This document shows positions 14,001-23,076 of a stretch of DNA of 64,000 bases, one piece after another. A program made the translations under genes and the position numbers. Each line of letters opens with the position of its first letter. The first letter of the stretch is position 1. The stretch is taken from the NCBI GenBank assembly GCA_947471745.1, contig CANJKZ010000396.1, forward strand, positions 875,501 through 939,500, read 5' to 3'. Origin of the DNA: Closterium sp. Naga37s-1 (taxonomy: Eukaryota > Streptophyta > Zygnematophyceae > Desmidiales > Closteriaceae). Under the pieces are notes generated by a model. It did no database searches. It had not been told where the DNA came from and saw only the letters and a program-made list of their open reading frames with translations.

Positions 14001-17000
14001 AGAGTGGAAAGGAAGGAGAGGGAGGAAGAGGAGTTGGGAGGGGAGGAAGGAAGATGGAGAGTGGCAGGATGTGATGCCACTCCTCCATCTTCCCTCCCTC
14101 GCAGTGATTCTTGCTCTGAATCACAAGGATCTCGTCCCAACCCCTCAGGGTTCAAAGCCTCAGGGTTCAAAGCCTCAGGGTTCTAGCTGGTAACCTGGGT
14201 GCCGGCAGTCTACACTGCAGGGTGAACCCTGCAGGGTGCTGTTGTTGCTGGTAACCTGGGTGCAGGCAGTCTACACTGCAGGGTGCTATTGGCTTTAACC
14301 TCCTACCTGGCAGATAACCACGTCGTCAGGGCTCGTGTTGTTGTGAAGCTTCTGATGCCACTCCTCCATCATGCCGCCCTTGCAGCGGTTCTTGCTCTGA
14401 ATCACCCAGAACTTGCTACCCCAGGCATTACACGGAGCTGGGCTCAGATGCTGACCTGGCAGATGACCACGTCATCAGGGCTTGTGTTGTTGTGCAGCTT
14501 CTGATGCCACTCCTCCATCATGCCGCCCTTGCAGTGGTTCTTGCTCTGAATCACCAGAATCTCGTCTCTGATCCGCTGCCCCACGTCGCCCTGCCCGCCG
14601 CGCCCCACGGTCATCATGATCATGCGCGTCAGCTCACGAAGCGACGGTGAGGATCGAAAGATCTCCTCCAGCACTGTTGTGAAGCGATCCTGAGCCACGC
14701 TGATTTCACTGTGGGTGGGAGAGGAAGGGGCAGGGTGTGGCCGTGGGTGTGGAGGAGGGAGAGGTTGATTTAGAGGGTTTACGGATGGGAGGGAGGGGGG
14801 AATGGGGGAGGGTTGTGGGAAGCGGATTCGTTGCCCCACGTCCCCCTGCCCGCCGCGCCCCACGGTCATCATGATCATGCGCGTCGGCTCGCGAAGCGAC
14901 GGCGAGGATCGAAAGATCTCCTCCAGCACTGTTGTGAAGCGGTCCTGAGCCACGCTGATTTCACTGGAGGGTGGAACCGGAAGGCAGGAGTGGAAGTGGG
15001 GAAGGGGGGAGGAGGCTGACAGGGGAATGAGGGACAGGGGAGGGGATTGAGAAGAGAAGGGGGGAATCTCGCCTCTGATTCGTTGCCCCATGTCGCCCTG
15101 CCCCCCGCGCCCCACGGTCATCATGATCATGCGCGTCAGCTCGTGAAGCGACGTGAGGATCGAAAGATCTCCTCCAGCACTGTTGTGAAGCGGTCCTGAG
15201 CCACGCTGATTTCACTGTGAGGGGGATTGACAGGGATGAAAGGGATTGGGAATGGCAAGGAAAAGGACGGTGAGGATTGAAAGATCTCCAGCACTGTTGT
15301 GAAGCGATCCTGAGCCACACTGATTTCACTGGAGGGTGAGAGAGGAAAGGCGAGTGGGTGGGGGGGACGTGGGGGGTGAGTGGCCTGGCCAGGAGGGACA
15401 GGGAAGGGTGGGGGGGTGTGGGGAGGGGGGGAGGGGGGGGTGGACAAAAAGTACTGCTGAGCCATGCTGAAGGGGAGGTTGAGGTTGGGATCATGCGCGC
15501 CAGTTCGCGCATGCACAACACATACACTCCACTCCCACTCACATGCATACTCACATACACTCCACTCCCACTCACATGCATACTCACATACACTCCACTC
15601 CCACTCACATGCATACTCACATACACTCCACTCCCACTCACATGCATACTCACATACACTCCACTCCCACTCACATGCATACTCACATACACTCCACTCC
15701 CACTCACATGCATACTCACATACACTCCACTCCCACTCACATGCATACTCACATACACTCCACTCCCACTCACATGCATACACACACTCTCCCACTCACC
15801 GCGGCTTGACGTTGTAGTTCTTATTCCACACCAGCTGCCGCGATGCCATGAAGCGAAACCACACAAACACAGCAGCCAGCCCCAGCTCGCCCTGCGACTT
15901 GGCCTTGTCCAGCACCTGCGTGCCCAGATTGAACCTGCATGCAATAGAGGGGGGAGAGGGGGGGATGGGGGTTTGGGGGATGGGTGGGTTCATATGGGTT
16001 GGTGTGACACAAACACGGCTGCCAGCCCGAGCTCTCCCTGCGACTTGGCCTTGTCCGACACCTGCGTGCCCAGGTTGAACCTGAAGGAGAGGAGAGGAAG
16101 GGGGGGAGGGGAGGAAGGGAGGGGAATTAAGGTTTATGGTTCAGAATAAAGGCTAAACTGAAACTTCGTGGTTCAGAGTCTAAGCTCAGCAACGTGATGC
16201 AAGGTATAATGTAAGATATTTAGGGTCACCTTTGAGAAATTTCAGAGGCAGATTGCTGAGCGACTTCTCTGCCTCGGGCTCCAGGTCTGCAATCTCGTCC
16301 AGCACTGCCCTTGCCACCCCTTTTGAGACGACTTGAAAGTCGACGAGGTTCAGGGTTTTGTCCTAAAGCCCTGATTGAGGGTTCGGGTTCAGGGCTCACC
16401 TGTGCATGAGCGACTTCTCTGCCTCGGGCTCCAGGTCTGCAATCTCGTCCAGCACTGCCCTTGCCACCCCGCGACCATCTCCAATGTCCTGATGCCACGT
16501 GTCATCCATCCAGTGGTGCCACGTGTCGCCCATCCATTTGATGCCACGTGGACGGAAGTTGCCAAGGGGGTATCAGCAGAGAGGAAAAGAGGCGGAGGAG
16601 GAGGAGGAGGAGGAGGAGGAGGAGGAGGAGGAGGAGGAGGAGGAGGAGGAGGAGAGAGAAAAAAAAGATTGCTGCATGAGCAGGAGACAACAGTGCCTAC
16701 CTATGCATGAGTGACTTCATGGCTCGTCCCTCCTGAACAGCTATCCAGTTCAGCAGCTCAATAGCCTCCTTGGGCATCCCCACTCCCTCCTTGGGCATCC
16801 CCACTCCCTCCTTGGGCATCCCCACTCCCTCCTTGGGCATCCCCACTCCCTCCTTCATCCGCAACGTAACGCCTCTCTCAGTGTCAGCGTTTGGGCCGCT
16901 ACCCTTCTGCCAACCAACCAACCAGGGCCCCCAAAAAAACCCCGACAAACGCCCACGCTAAGTCGATCCTGCTGTCCTGCTCTCCCTCCAATCCTAGCAC

Positions 17001-20000
17001 GATTCTACCAGCTATCTCGACACACGCTAACTAACAGTTCAATGCGGTTGAGGGAGAGGAACAAGTCCCGTCCCAGCCATAGTCCTTGAACCAGCACTCC
17101 CCTGCCCAACCCCTAAAGTCTGTCCGCTGTACCCCTACCCACCCTTACTGCTTGGCTCCTCACCTTGGGCTGCTGGTAGTCAATGCGGTTGAGAGAAAGG
17201 ACGAAGTCCCGGCCAGAGTCTGAACCAGCACTCTCCCATCCAACCCTCAGCCCAGGACCATCTACCTGTAGCCCTAACACTCTATCCCCTCTCTCTCACC
17301 TTTGGTTGCTGGTAGTCATTGCGGTTGAGTGAGAGGAAGAAGTCCCGCCCATAGTCCTTGAACCAGCACTCCCCCGCCCAGCCCCTCAAGTCTGTCCGCT
17401 GTACCCCTGTACCCACCCTTACTGCTTGGCTCCTCACCTTGGGCTGCTGGTAATCAATGCGGTTGAGAGAAAGGAAGAAGTCCCGTCCATAGTCCTTGAA
17501 CCAGCACTCCCCGGCCCGCACCACAAAGGGCATCCCTGGCAGCTCCTGCTCCACTCCCGCCAGGTCCAGCTGGAGAGACTGTTGATGGGTGGGGGTTGGG
17601 AGCGTGATATACATGATGAAGGAATGAGTGAGGATGGAGCGGGGAGGCATGCAAAAGGCAAAGGGCATCCCTGGCAGCTCCTGCTCCACTCCCGCCAGGT
17701 CTAGCTGCAGGGGCTGTTGGAGTGCACGTGGGAACGGGGGTTTGAGGAGGGAACAAGAGGAGGCAGTGAATGAACACCACAAAGGGCATCCCTGGCAGCT
17801 CCTGCTCCACGCCCGCCAGGTCCAGCTGCAGGGACTGCAAGAGGTCACACCTTACCCAACCCAAACCGATGCGTACCCTCGCAACTACAGCTATGTCTCG
17901 AATGGGTTCCTCAATGCCTTAATGCACTACCCCTTCAACCTGTGACCCGTGCACTACCCCTGGGGGTTAGGCACGCCCACGTACCTGCAACGACGGCTCC
18001 CCTGCAAAGCCCTTGTTGAACTCCGTCTCACACGCCCTCTCAAAGCGGGTAGATGAGCCGGCAATGCCGGGCGGCGGGGTCTGCACGGGCACAACAGGGG
18101 AAGGAGATAAGAAGGGGGGGAGGCAAGAATGCAAGAACATAACGAGATGTGAAGTCGAGACTGCAAAAGCACTTGAGACTCTAAGCCCTGGGTCACACTA
18201 TCCCTCAACTCTCAGCTTCCGCTGCGTCCTGTAAACACTAAACCCTGAACCCTGAGCCCCTTCCTGCAAGCTCCTGCCACGCCCCTTGACGGCCCCCAAT
18301 GCGGCACTAGGGGGTCCGGTGTGCAGCACTGACTTGTTGAAGCCAACCCAAGGCCCGCACATGAAACCTTAACCCCTCATCACTTCAACTCCTAAACCCC
18401 TGCGATACCCCTCCCCTCACCTGCTAGCTCCTTCCGCGCCCCTTGGACAGCTCCAAGTGCAGCACTACAGGTTCCAGTGCGTGAAAATTTCTCTCCAGAG
18501 CCAAGCCCTCAACCTTACGCCCTGACCTGCGTGAATAATTCCTTAAACCCTGATCCATGCGTCACGCTGTGATTTCCTCACCTGCCAGCTCCTGCTGCGT
18601 CCCTTGGACAGCCCCCAGTGCAGCACGAGGGGCTCTGGGTAATCCGACGCCAGCCGCACCTTGAGCTCGCCGTCACACTCTATCAGCAGCACCTGGTGGG
18701 GGGAGGGAGGGGATGAGAAGGGGGAGGGCGAAGTGAGAGGTTGTGAGGGGTGGCGCATGGGAGGTCGCACCGACGCCAGCCGGTTAGTTCAACGCCAGCC
18801 GCACTTGAGCTCGCCGTCACACTCCATCAGCAGCACCTAATAAGAGGAGGGGGGGTCCAAGGTGTGTGACCCAGTCCCACCTCAGCAATAACCTGCACTG
18901 CCAGCTCTCCAGCTGAAGCCACCCGTCCTGTGAGATGCCGATACACAATGGCGAAGCACTCTATAACGCCCGTTTACAAGGCCCCACTCACCAGCAGCTT
19001 CTTGTCGTTCAGCTTGTAATACTTCTTCAGAAGAACCTCCACCAATTCCGACCCAGAAAAATATCCGCACTGCCAGTTCCCCAGCTAATCCGATTCGGCT
19101 CATCCTGTGAGGTGCCTATGAACAGTGGCGAAGCACTCTATAACGCCTCTTTACTACACCCCACTCACCAGCAGCTTCTTGTCGTTCAGCTTGTAATACT
19201 TCTTCAGAAGCACCTCCCCCAGTCCCGCCCCAGCAATGATCTGTGCTGCCAGCTCCAGCGGATCCGCAGCAGCAGCAGCCTCAGCCTCCGCTACAGCCGG
19301 CGCCGGCGCTACAGCCGCCGCTGCCGCCCCATCTCCCGCATCCCCATGCCCTTTCCGCCCCTTCCTCCCAGCCGTGCTAATCAAATCGTCGTACCCCCAC
19401 TGCTTCCTGTCAATCTTCCACACGCTAGGCTGGGGACGCGAGGGCGGGGGGGGGGGAGCCGTCGCCTCGCTCCCTCCAGTAAGCCTCTTGCGGATGTCCA
19501 GAACAGACGTGCCCCGGCGAACCTCCTCTTCAAGCTCTCTCTTCGCCTCTATAAACTCCTGCCCCTGCTTCTGCTCGTCATAGTGCGGTTTCCCCGCCCG
19601 CTCCCACCGCACGTACGCCTGAATGGCGATCAGATCGTTCGGAATCGGCTCCAACTGCTGCTGCTGCTGCTGCTGCTGCTGAGGGGGTGGGGGTGGTGGT
19701 GCCTGCTGCTGAGGCTTGTCGTCTGAGCGTCTGAAGATGCTGCCTCCACCCAGAAGCCTCTCCTCCAGGGCTTGGATCGTTCCTCCTGCTGCCACCTCCT
19801 TCTGAAGATCCAAACGCCCCAACTCATACTCCTCCTGGGGTTGTGCGGAGGCGGCGGCGGAGAGGGGGGAGGGTGAGGATGGGGAGAGGGAAGGGTTTCG
19901 GATGATTGGAGGGAGGGAAACTGGGTTAGTAGGCACACCCGGCCTAGCCATCTCATCTCGCTCACAATCGCATCTCCTCCTGCGAGTAGTGCTGCTCGCA

Positions 20001-23000
20001 ATGCCTCTCCCACTTCACTCACTCATTGACTCGCCCGCCCTGCCTCTCTCGCTCACCTTCTCCTTCTCCTGCGAGTAGTGCTGCTTGCCGTTCCTCTCCC
20101 ACCGCAGAAACGCCTGCACGCGAACCAGCTCCTCGGGAATCACAATGGTGGCTGGGTCCACGTGCGCCCGCGACTTGGGGATGTCCACGTGGAAGTTGGT
20201 GCCGTGGCACTTGAACCTGGGGGGGAGGGAGGAAAAGGTGGGGGGAAGGGGGGAAAAGGGGGGGGGAAGGGGGGAAAGGGGGACACCGCAGGGCGGACAG
20301 GGGAGGGCGAGATATTGGCTTGTACAGACCGTAAGAATCTCAGCGGTGGTCGCGTACAGAGTGAACGCCACTGCAGAGTACTCCACTGCCGAGTACTCCA
20401 CTGCCGAGTACTCCACTGCCGAGTACTCCACTGCCGAGTACTCCGCGTCCATCACGTCTGTTTTGATCAACCCCATATGCCCATAAGGCAACAACAACAA
20501 GCACGCTTGACAGCACATGCAAGAGAACCGGCCAGGTATCTCACCAGGCGTTGGTGGCATCGTCCTTGAGCGTGAACTCCACTGCCGAGTACTCCGCGTC
20601 CACCACTTCTATCTTGAGCTTCGCCCGGCCCTACCGCTTTGATACAAGGCAGAGCTATCACCGATGACATGACAACAGGCAGATATATCATTTTTGTCGC
20701 CAGGCACGGACTTATACCCAGCTGTCTCACCAGGCGTTGGTGGCGTCGTCCTTGAGGGTGAACTCCACTGCAGAGTACTCAGCGTCCACCACCTTTATTT
20801 TGATCAACCCCATATGCCCCTCTGGCAACCAAAAAAAAAAAAAAAAAAAAGTGTGCTTGATAGCACGTGCAAGGGAACCACCCAGGTGTCTCACCAGGCG
20901 TTGGTGGCGTCATCCTTGAGCGTGAACTCCACTGCCGAGTACTCAGCGTCCACCACCTCTATCTTGAGCTTCGCACGGTCTCCCACCTGGTGAGTGGGAC
21001 GGAGGTGGAGGAGGACGAGGAGGACCAGGGCAGGGAGAGCAGAGTCATAGGCGTGTGGAAATGACAAGTAGGAATGATTATCTACTTTGGAGACGTTCCA
21101 AGAAAGATCCAGTTTATGAATATTGTTGTGTCCATTTATGACCATGCCTTGACTACAGCGATATTATAACGTGATTGAAGCGCACCTTAGTGAAGGGTGA
21201 CTGTAGCGCACGGTTCTTGTACGGTCTGGTGCCATCAGGCTGAAGCCCGGGGAGGGTCCATCCGCTGCGAAAGGAAGGTCAGCAAGGGAGAGGAAGGAAG
21301 AGAGCTGGATTGAGTTCAGAACGCGATGCCTATGTGACTGTGGCAAGGACGTACGGCCTGGAGGTGTCAGGCTGAATCCCAATCCGTTAAGATTGTGAAT
21401 TCAATCTTATCTGATCTGGTGCACACGGCGCTGACTCAAGCCGCGTGAGGGCCGCGTTTTAGCGACTTGATCGTCAGAGGCCGATGACCTTCCCATCCGC
21501 GTACTGGCTTAAACCCATGTCAATTGGCTTGGCACACTGACCTGGATCCACGTCAATTGCTCCGCGAACCACATCAACTGCGACGCTGACGTCAATTGCT
21601 CCGCGCACTGACCTGGATCCACGTCAACCCGTGCACCGACCTGGATCCGAATCAATTGCTCACCCCACTGACCTGGATCCACGTCAACTGTTCAGCGCAC
21701 TGACCTGGATCCACGTCAATTGCTCCGTGCTGACCCGGATCCACGTCAATTGCTCCGCTCACTGACCTGGTTCCGCGGCGGATGGCGCCCCAGTGCGCGA
21801 TGAGCTGTGCGTTCACCAGCGGCCCGCCGTGCAGCTCGAGAATCACGTGCGCGCGCGACTGGTCCGTCGATCCCACCGCTAAGACCTGTGGCAACAGCGG
21901 GAGACGGAACGAGGTAGAACGTGCGATGAGGAAACCACAGAACGGATAAAAACATGGGGAAAGGAACGAACAAGTTGAACTCAACCCTGGACGTCGTGCA
22001 GGTTCAGAATCACGCACGCGCGACTGTCGCTCTCACCGCGGAGGTGAGAGATGGGCGAGACGACAACGGACGGGTCAAACGGAACGGGTGAAATGGAACA
22101 GTCGACGTTATAGGGTCGACAATCGCATGCGCGTTTGATTAATGTGCGGATCCAGCGCAATTTTGGCTACAGTAGAACTGAGACGACGTGCGACTCGAGA
22201 ATGGTGTGCGCGATGGCCTGACTTGAACGGCGAGGGTTGAAAGAAGGCAGGGGCAATTGCGTGTGTTGCGAAGCCTCTAGACAACTATCCGAAGCGGATG
22301 TGGATATTACAGACGAGTGCAGTTTGATTTAAGATATTCAGAAGTAAGATTCAGAATGAGACTCATAGCCTGCATGCTCGCAATGTCAACAGACCTCAAG
22401 CTTGGAGCCATCCTCGAGCGAATACGTCTGGCTGAGAGTCTGTACGATCACGAGCACATCGCAGGGAAATACAAAGAAATTCATGAAACAAGGTACATGA
22501 AAGAGCAGATGTAAGAATGTCCATGCAACCGCCATCAACGTTCGCTTTGCGATGTGACGATCACAATTGCCATAGAAGGATCAAGTGGTGAGCAAACAGT
22601 TGAAGCAGGGAAGACAGAGATGCACAAAGTATATGTCAGGAATTTAGAAAGCAGGATTGCACATATCTTCAGCTATTACTTGATTCCACGAATCATATCA
22701 CGAAGTTACGAGAAATTCTGCCATTTTATAAAGTTCTGGGAGGATTCTGATCTGCCATGTTATCACCAAATGTGCGAAAAAGGCTCACCACTGGCTCGTC
22801 CGTCGCGACCGCTGCACGCAGCGAAAGCGGAGCTTGCGAACTCGCCCGGTTATTCGCACTCCCGGGCGAAACCCGAGCATGATTGCCAGAAATCAACGGA
22901 GTACCAGCTATCGAGGACGCGAAATTGAGACGACTAGACATAGACCGTCTGAGCGAAGGAGCGATTCCTCGAACCACTCCCCACTTGCTAGAGGAGGAAG

Positions 23001-23076
23001 TACGATCTTCGTTGCAACCGTCTAAGACCTGCGCAACAAGCGGAGCTTGCGCTCTAGCTGCTGCCATTGCCATCAT
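1293..23076 (-). CDS. GWD1: alpha-glucan water dikinase, chloroplast (GWD1/R1 type), 29 exons
   Basis: The family phosphorylates starch glucosyl residues at C6 using ATP and water, starting starch breakdown in the plastid. Exons, given in transcript order: 23076-22789, 22439-22395, 21885-21767, 21264-21186, 20986-20895, 20216-20057, 19834-19169, 18692-18582, 18080-17985, 17578-17438, 16488-16400, 15934-15800, 14708-14456, 13599-13414, 12366-12298, 11900-11841, 11524-11465, 10820-10671, 9630-9547, 8715-8435, 8056-7843, 7083-6974, 6522-6384, 5689-5564, 5042-4932, 4159-3968, 3223-3050, 2032-1917, 1497-1293. The sum is 4551 nt, a multiple of three, giving 1516 residues, close to the family length. 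Order seen: transit peptide, two CBM45-like modules, linker repeats, dikinase core with phosphohistidine motif, nucleotide-binding C terminus ending VVQTRPQM. Borders were placed by eye and may be off by a base. Exon 11 is the least certain. Many exons have partial copies nearby. Confidence 0.9.
1736..1760. repeat. poly-C tract in a GWD intron
   Basis: An uninterrupted run of about 25 C on the plus strand sits between decayed copies of exon 28. Homopolymer length may be imprecise in the assembly. Confidence 0.8.
2614..2631. repeat. dispersed 18-bp palindrome
   Basis: A perfect copy of TTTTGAGTCGACTCAAAA, identical on both strands, lies in a GWD intron. The same word recurs at 12564, 40420, 45260 and six times from 45441. 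Flanking sequence differs from site to site. Confidence 0.9.
3050..4159 (-). CDS. GWD1: GWD exons 26-27: ATP-binding (PPDK-like) region
   Basis: Exon 26 (3968-4159) encodes [36 protein letters not shown] and LSMAVLVQ. Exon 27 (3050-3223) encodes [37 protein letters not shown] and AGRALSF. These belong to the ATP-grasp-like PPDK N-terminal fold of dikinases. Exon 27 has acceptor-side copies upstream (3290-3395, 3455-3555, 3635-3705) and donor-side copies downstream (2945-3005, 2788-2850). Confidence 0.92.
4310..4790. repeat. CATCC/CACCC pentanucleotide microsatellite
   Basis: About 480 bp of CCCAT repeats with blocks of CCCAC variants fill the intron between GWD exons 25 and 26. The long open frames on both strands (PSHPI and GWDGM repeats) follow from the 5-bp unit lacking stops and are not genes. 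Confidence 0.95.
4932..7083 (-). CDS. GWD1: GWD exons 22-25: start of the nucleotide-binding region
   Basis: Exon 22 (6974-7083): [20 protein letters not shown]. Exon 23 (6384-6522): [16 protein letters not shown]. Exon 24 (5564-5689): [18 protein letters not shown], then [12 protein letters not shown]. Exon 25 (4932-5042): [18 protein letters not shown] and LGLKAPPQL. Exon 24 appears to end at CAG|GCATGT, a GC-type donor. Acceptor-side copies of exon 24 sit at 5757-5830, 5905-5930 and 6005-6055, and a donor-side copy at 5445-5500. Exon 22 is copied at 7185-7261 and exon 23 at 6225-6345. Confidence 0.87.
7843..8056 (-). CDS. GWD1: GWD exon 21: phosphohistidine domain
   Basis: The exon begins WQVISPADV and contains [20 protein letters not shown] followed by [14 protein letters not shown]. 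In characterised GWDs the His of this [10 protein letters not shown] motif accepts the beta-phosphate of ATP before transfer to glucan; it is present here. The exon is 214 nt. Donor-side copies lie downstream at about 7655-7770, 7530-7600 and 7315-7410. Confidence 0.92.
8435..8715 (-). CDS. GWD1: GWD exon 20
   Basis: This 281-nt exon encodes [55 protein letters not shown] and [16 protein letters not shown], ending in a split Ser codon completed by the next exon. Acceptor-side copies lie upstream at about 8795-8935 and 9030-9175. A donor-side copy lies downstream at about 8190-8330. Each copy retains its matching splice signal, so RNA evidence would be needed to exclude alternative use. Confidence 0.9.
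9547..12366 (-). CDS. GWD1: GWD exons 15-19
   Basis: Exon 15 (12298-12366): [19 protein letters not shown]. Exon 16 (11841-11900): [12 protein letters not shown]. Exon 17 (11465-11524): [15 protein letters not shown]. Exon 18 (10671-10820): [28 protein letters not shown] and RTAIERG. Exon 19 (9547-9630): [16 protein letters not shown] and [11 protein letters not shown]. All are hallmark GWD strings in the expected order and all are phase 0. The introns hold a CA/CATG microsatellite, a GGGGGA hexanucleotide tract and a 24-copy 20-bp minisatellite. Confidence 0.9.
9711..10186. repeat. 20-bp minisatellite, about 24 copies
   Basis: The unit TATGGGTGAATAGATACATG is repeated with almost no variation; two copies have ACACG in place of ACATG. 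It sits in the intron between GWD exons 18 and 19, beside partial copies of exon 19. The near identity suggests recent expansion. Confidence 0.95.
11003..11262. repeat. GGGGGA hexanucleotide tract
   Basis: About 260 bp of purine-only repeat, mostly GGGGGA with GGAGAG and GGAGGA interruptions in a higher-order pattern, lies in a GWD intron. The transcribed (minus) strand is a long pyrimidine tract. The open frames across it are compositional. Confidence 0.9.
11905..12095. repeat. CA/CATG microsatellite
   Basis: Alternating ACACAC and CATGCATGCATGC blocks recur about every 30 bp within the intron between GWD exons 15 and 16. It is alternating purine-pyrimidine sequence, which can favour left-handed DNA. 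Confidence 0.85.
12446..12463. repeat. variant palindrome with GGCGCC centre
   Basis: TTTTGAGGCGCCTCAAAA is a perfect palindrome. It has the same arms as the common TTTTGAGTCGACTCAAAA motif but a symmetric change of the core from GTCGAC to GGCGCC. Both half-sites changed together. Confidence 0.85.
12564..12581. repeat. dispersed 18-bp palindrome
   Basis: Perfect TTTTGAGTCGACTCAAAA in the GWD intron upstream of exon 15. It lies between two copies of a sequence reading CTTTGTACCTTG(A/G)GCCGTG, so a local duplication brackets it. Confidence 0.9.
12650..13410. repeat. tandem donor-side copies of GWD exon 14
   Basis: Repeats of about 52 bp combine the 3' end of exon 14 (minus strand MKSLK plus its donor GTATGA) with the intronic phrase CACCTTGAGCCTTGATG. 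Some units are longer and reach back to the LLRDLAHYM and PRFVASQ codons. All lie downstream of the true exon. Confidence 0.85.
13414..14708 (-). CDS. GWD1: GWD exons 13-14: conserved central helical region
   Basis: Exon 13 (14456-14708) reads [37 protein letters not shown] and [19 protein letters not shown]. Exon 14 (13414-13599) reads [31 protein letters not shown] and [15 protein letters not shown]. Both match plant GWD almost residue for residue in type. Exon 13 has acceptor-side copies upstream at 14830-14966, 15080-15216 and 15268-15332, and donor-side copies downstream at 14300-14380 and about 14085-14135. Exon 14 has acceptor-side copies at 13660-13720, 13780-13840 and 13905-13975, and many donor-side copies at 12650-13340. 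Confidence 0.9.
15530..15790. repeat. 33-bp minisatellite, about 8 copies
   Basis: The unit contains ACTCCACTCCCACTCACATG and a CATACTCACAT block. Being 33 bp it keeps frames open on both strands ([11 protein letters not shown] and [11 protein letters not shown]). It ends at the donor of GWD exon 12, whose GTGAGTGGGAG flank resembles the unit and may be its origin. Confidence 0.9.
15800..18080 (-). CDS. GWD1: GWD exons 9-12: second CBM45 end and central region
   Basis: Exon 9 (17985-18080) begins [10 protein letters not shown]. Exon 10 (17438-17578) has [17 protein letters not shown] and FFLSLNR, the closing strands of the CBM45-2 region. Exon 11 (16400-16488) encodes [19 protein letters not shown] and LMHR, and exon 12 (15800-15934) encodes [20 protein letters not shown], both very close to plant GWDs. 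An alternative exon 11 near 16701-16785 also ends in SLMHR, so which one is spliced is unclear. Exon 10 has acceptor-side copies at 17640-17712 and 17770-17838, and donor-side copies at 17040-17390. Confidence 0.8.
16588..16653. repeat. GGA trinucleotide repeat
   Basis: A pure (GGA)n run of about 65 bp in a GWD intron. Poly-Glu, poly-Gly and poly-Leu frames across it are not coding. Confidence 0.9.
16765..16852. repeat. 21-bp tandem repeat at a candidate GWD exon edge
   Basis: Four to five units of CCTTGGGCATCCCCACTCCC T lie at the 5' side of the alternative exon 11 (minus-strand GMPKEG). If this exon is used, its start would be affected by the repeat number. Confidence 0.8.
18582..18692 (-). 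CDS. GWD1: GWD exon 8: second CBM45 core
   Basis: The exon reads [16 protein letters not shown], then [16 protein letters not shown], the core of the second CBM45 with its LHWGLS motif. It is 111 nt and phase 0 on both sides, with acceptor CACCAG and donor GTGAGG. A decayed partial copy carrying the acceptor side lies upstream at about 18775-18838. Short fragments of the 3' side recur downstream at about 18270-18310 and 18420-18480. Confidence 0.85.
19169..20216 (-). CDS. GWD1: GWD exons 6-7: post-CBM linker with duplicated IPEEL-type motif
   Basis: Exon 6 (20057-20216) encodes [13 protein letters not shown] and then [16 protein letters not shown]. Exon 7 (19169-19834, the longest at 666 nt) repeats this theme as [16 protein letters not shown], as plant GWDs do. 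Exon 7 also holds a poly-Gln run near 19660-19680, proline runs and an Ala-rich low-complexity stretch (about 19250-19340) that look like disordered insertions. It closes with [14 protein letters not shown] before a GTGAGT donor. A partial copy of that exon end lies at about 18988-19060. Confidence 0.85.
20372..20446. repeat. 15-bp tandem repeat derived from GWD exon 5
   Basis: About five units of CTCCACTGCCGAGTA encode YSAVE on the minus strand. They are an internal expansion of the AEYSAVEF codons inside a downstream partial copy of exon 5. Confidence 0.85.
20895..21885 (-). CDS. GWD1: GWD exons 3-5: first CBM45 starch-binding module
   Basis: Exon 3 (21767-21885) contains VILELHGG and LIAHWGAI, the aromatic LHWG-type motif typical of CBM45. 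Exon 4 (21186-21264) reads [20 protein letters not shown], matching the plant GWD segment that carries the second conserved Trp. Exon 5 (20895-20986) has [20 protein letters not shown]. Phases join correctly (2, 0 and 2). Partial copies of exon 5 lie at about 20738-20800, 20548-20640 and 20360-20460. Decayed copies of the exon 3 donor region fill 21540-21760. Confidence 0.85.
21540..21765. repeat. decayed tandem repeats of the GWD exon 3 donor region
   Basis: Seven or so copies of CACTGACCTGGATCCACGTC with CAATTGCTCCG linkers run up to the real donor of exon 3. That donor reads ACTGACCTGG on the plus strand. They fit donor-side junction duplications followed by local expansion. Confidence 0.75.
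22395..23076 (-). CDS. GWD1: GWD exons 1-2: chloroplast transit peptide and mature N terminus
   Basis: Exon 1 (22789-23076) starts [10 protein letters not shown]. It is rich in Ala, Ser and Arg with few acidic residues, as expected for plastid import. It ends in [12 protein letters not shown], which resembles the RAxxATD stretch at the start of the mature part of plant GWDs. The donor is GTGAGC. Exon 2 (22395-22439, 45 nt) reads [15 protein letters not shown], like the short beta strand before the first CBM45. Its donor GTCTGT is weak, so exon 2 is less certain than exon 1. Confidence 0.7.

Noticed and set aside
15136..15817. [11 protein letters not shown] / [11 protein letters not shown] repeat proteins
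   Set aside because: Both strands are open because the 33-bp unit is a multiple of three; intronic minisatellite.
1293..23076. Assembly artefact as the cause of repeated exon pieces
   Set aside because: Copies differ by many substitutions and have distinct endpoints, and the same pattern occurs in other genes; mis-assembly would give near-identical blocks. The homogeneous 130-bp and 20-bp arrays could still be mis-sized.
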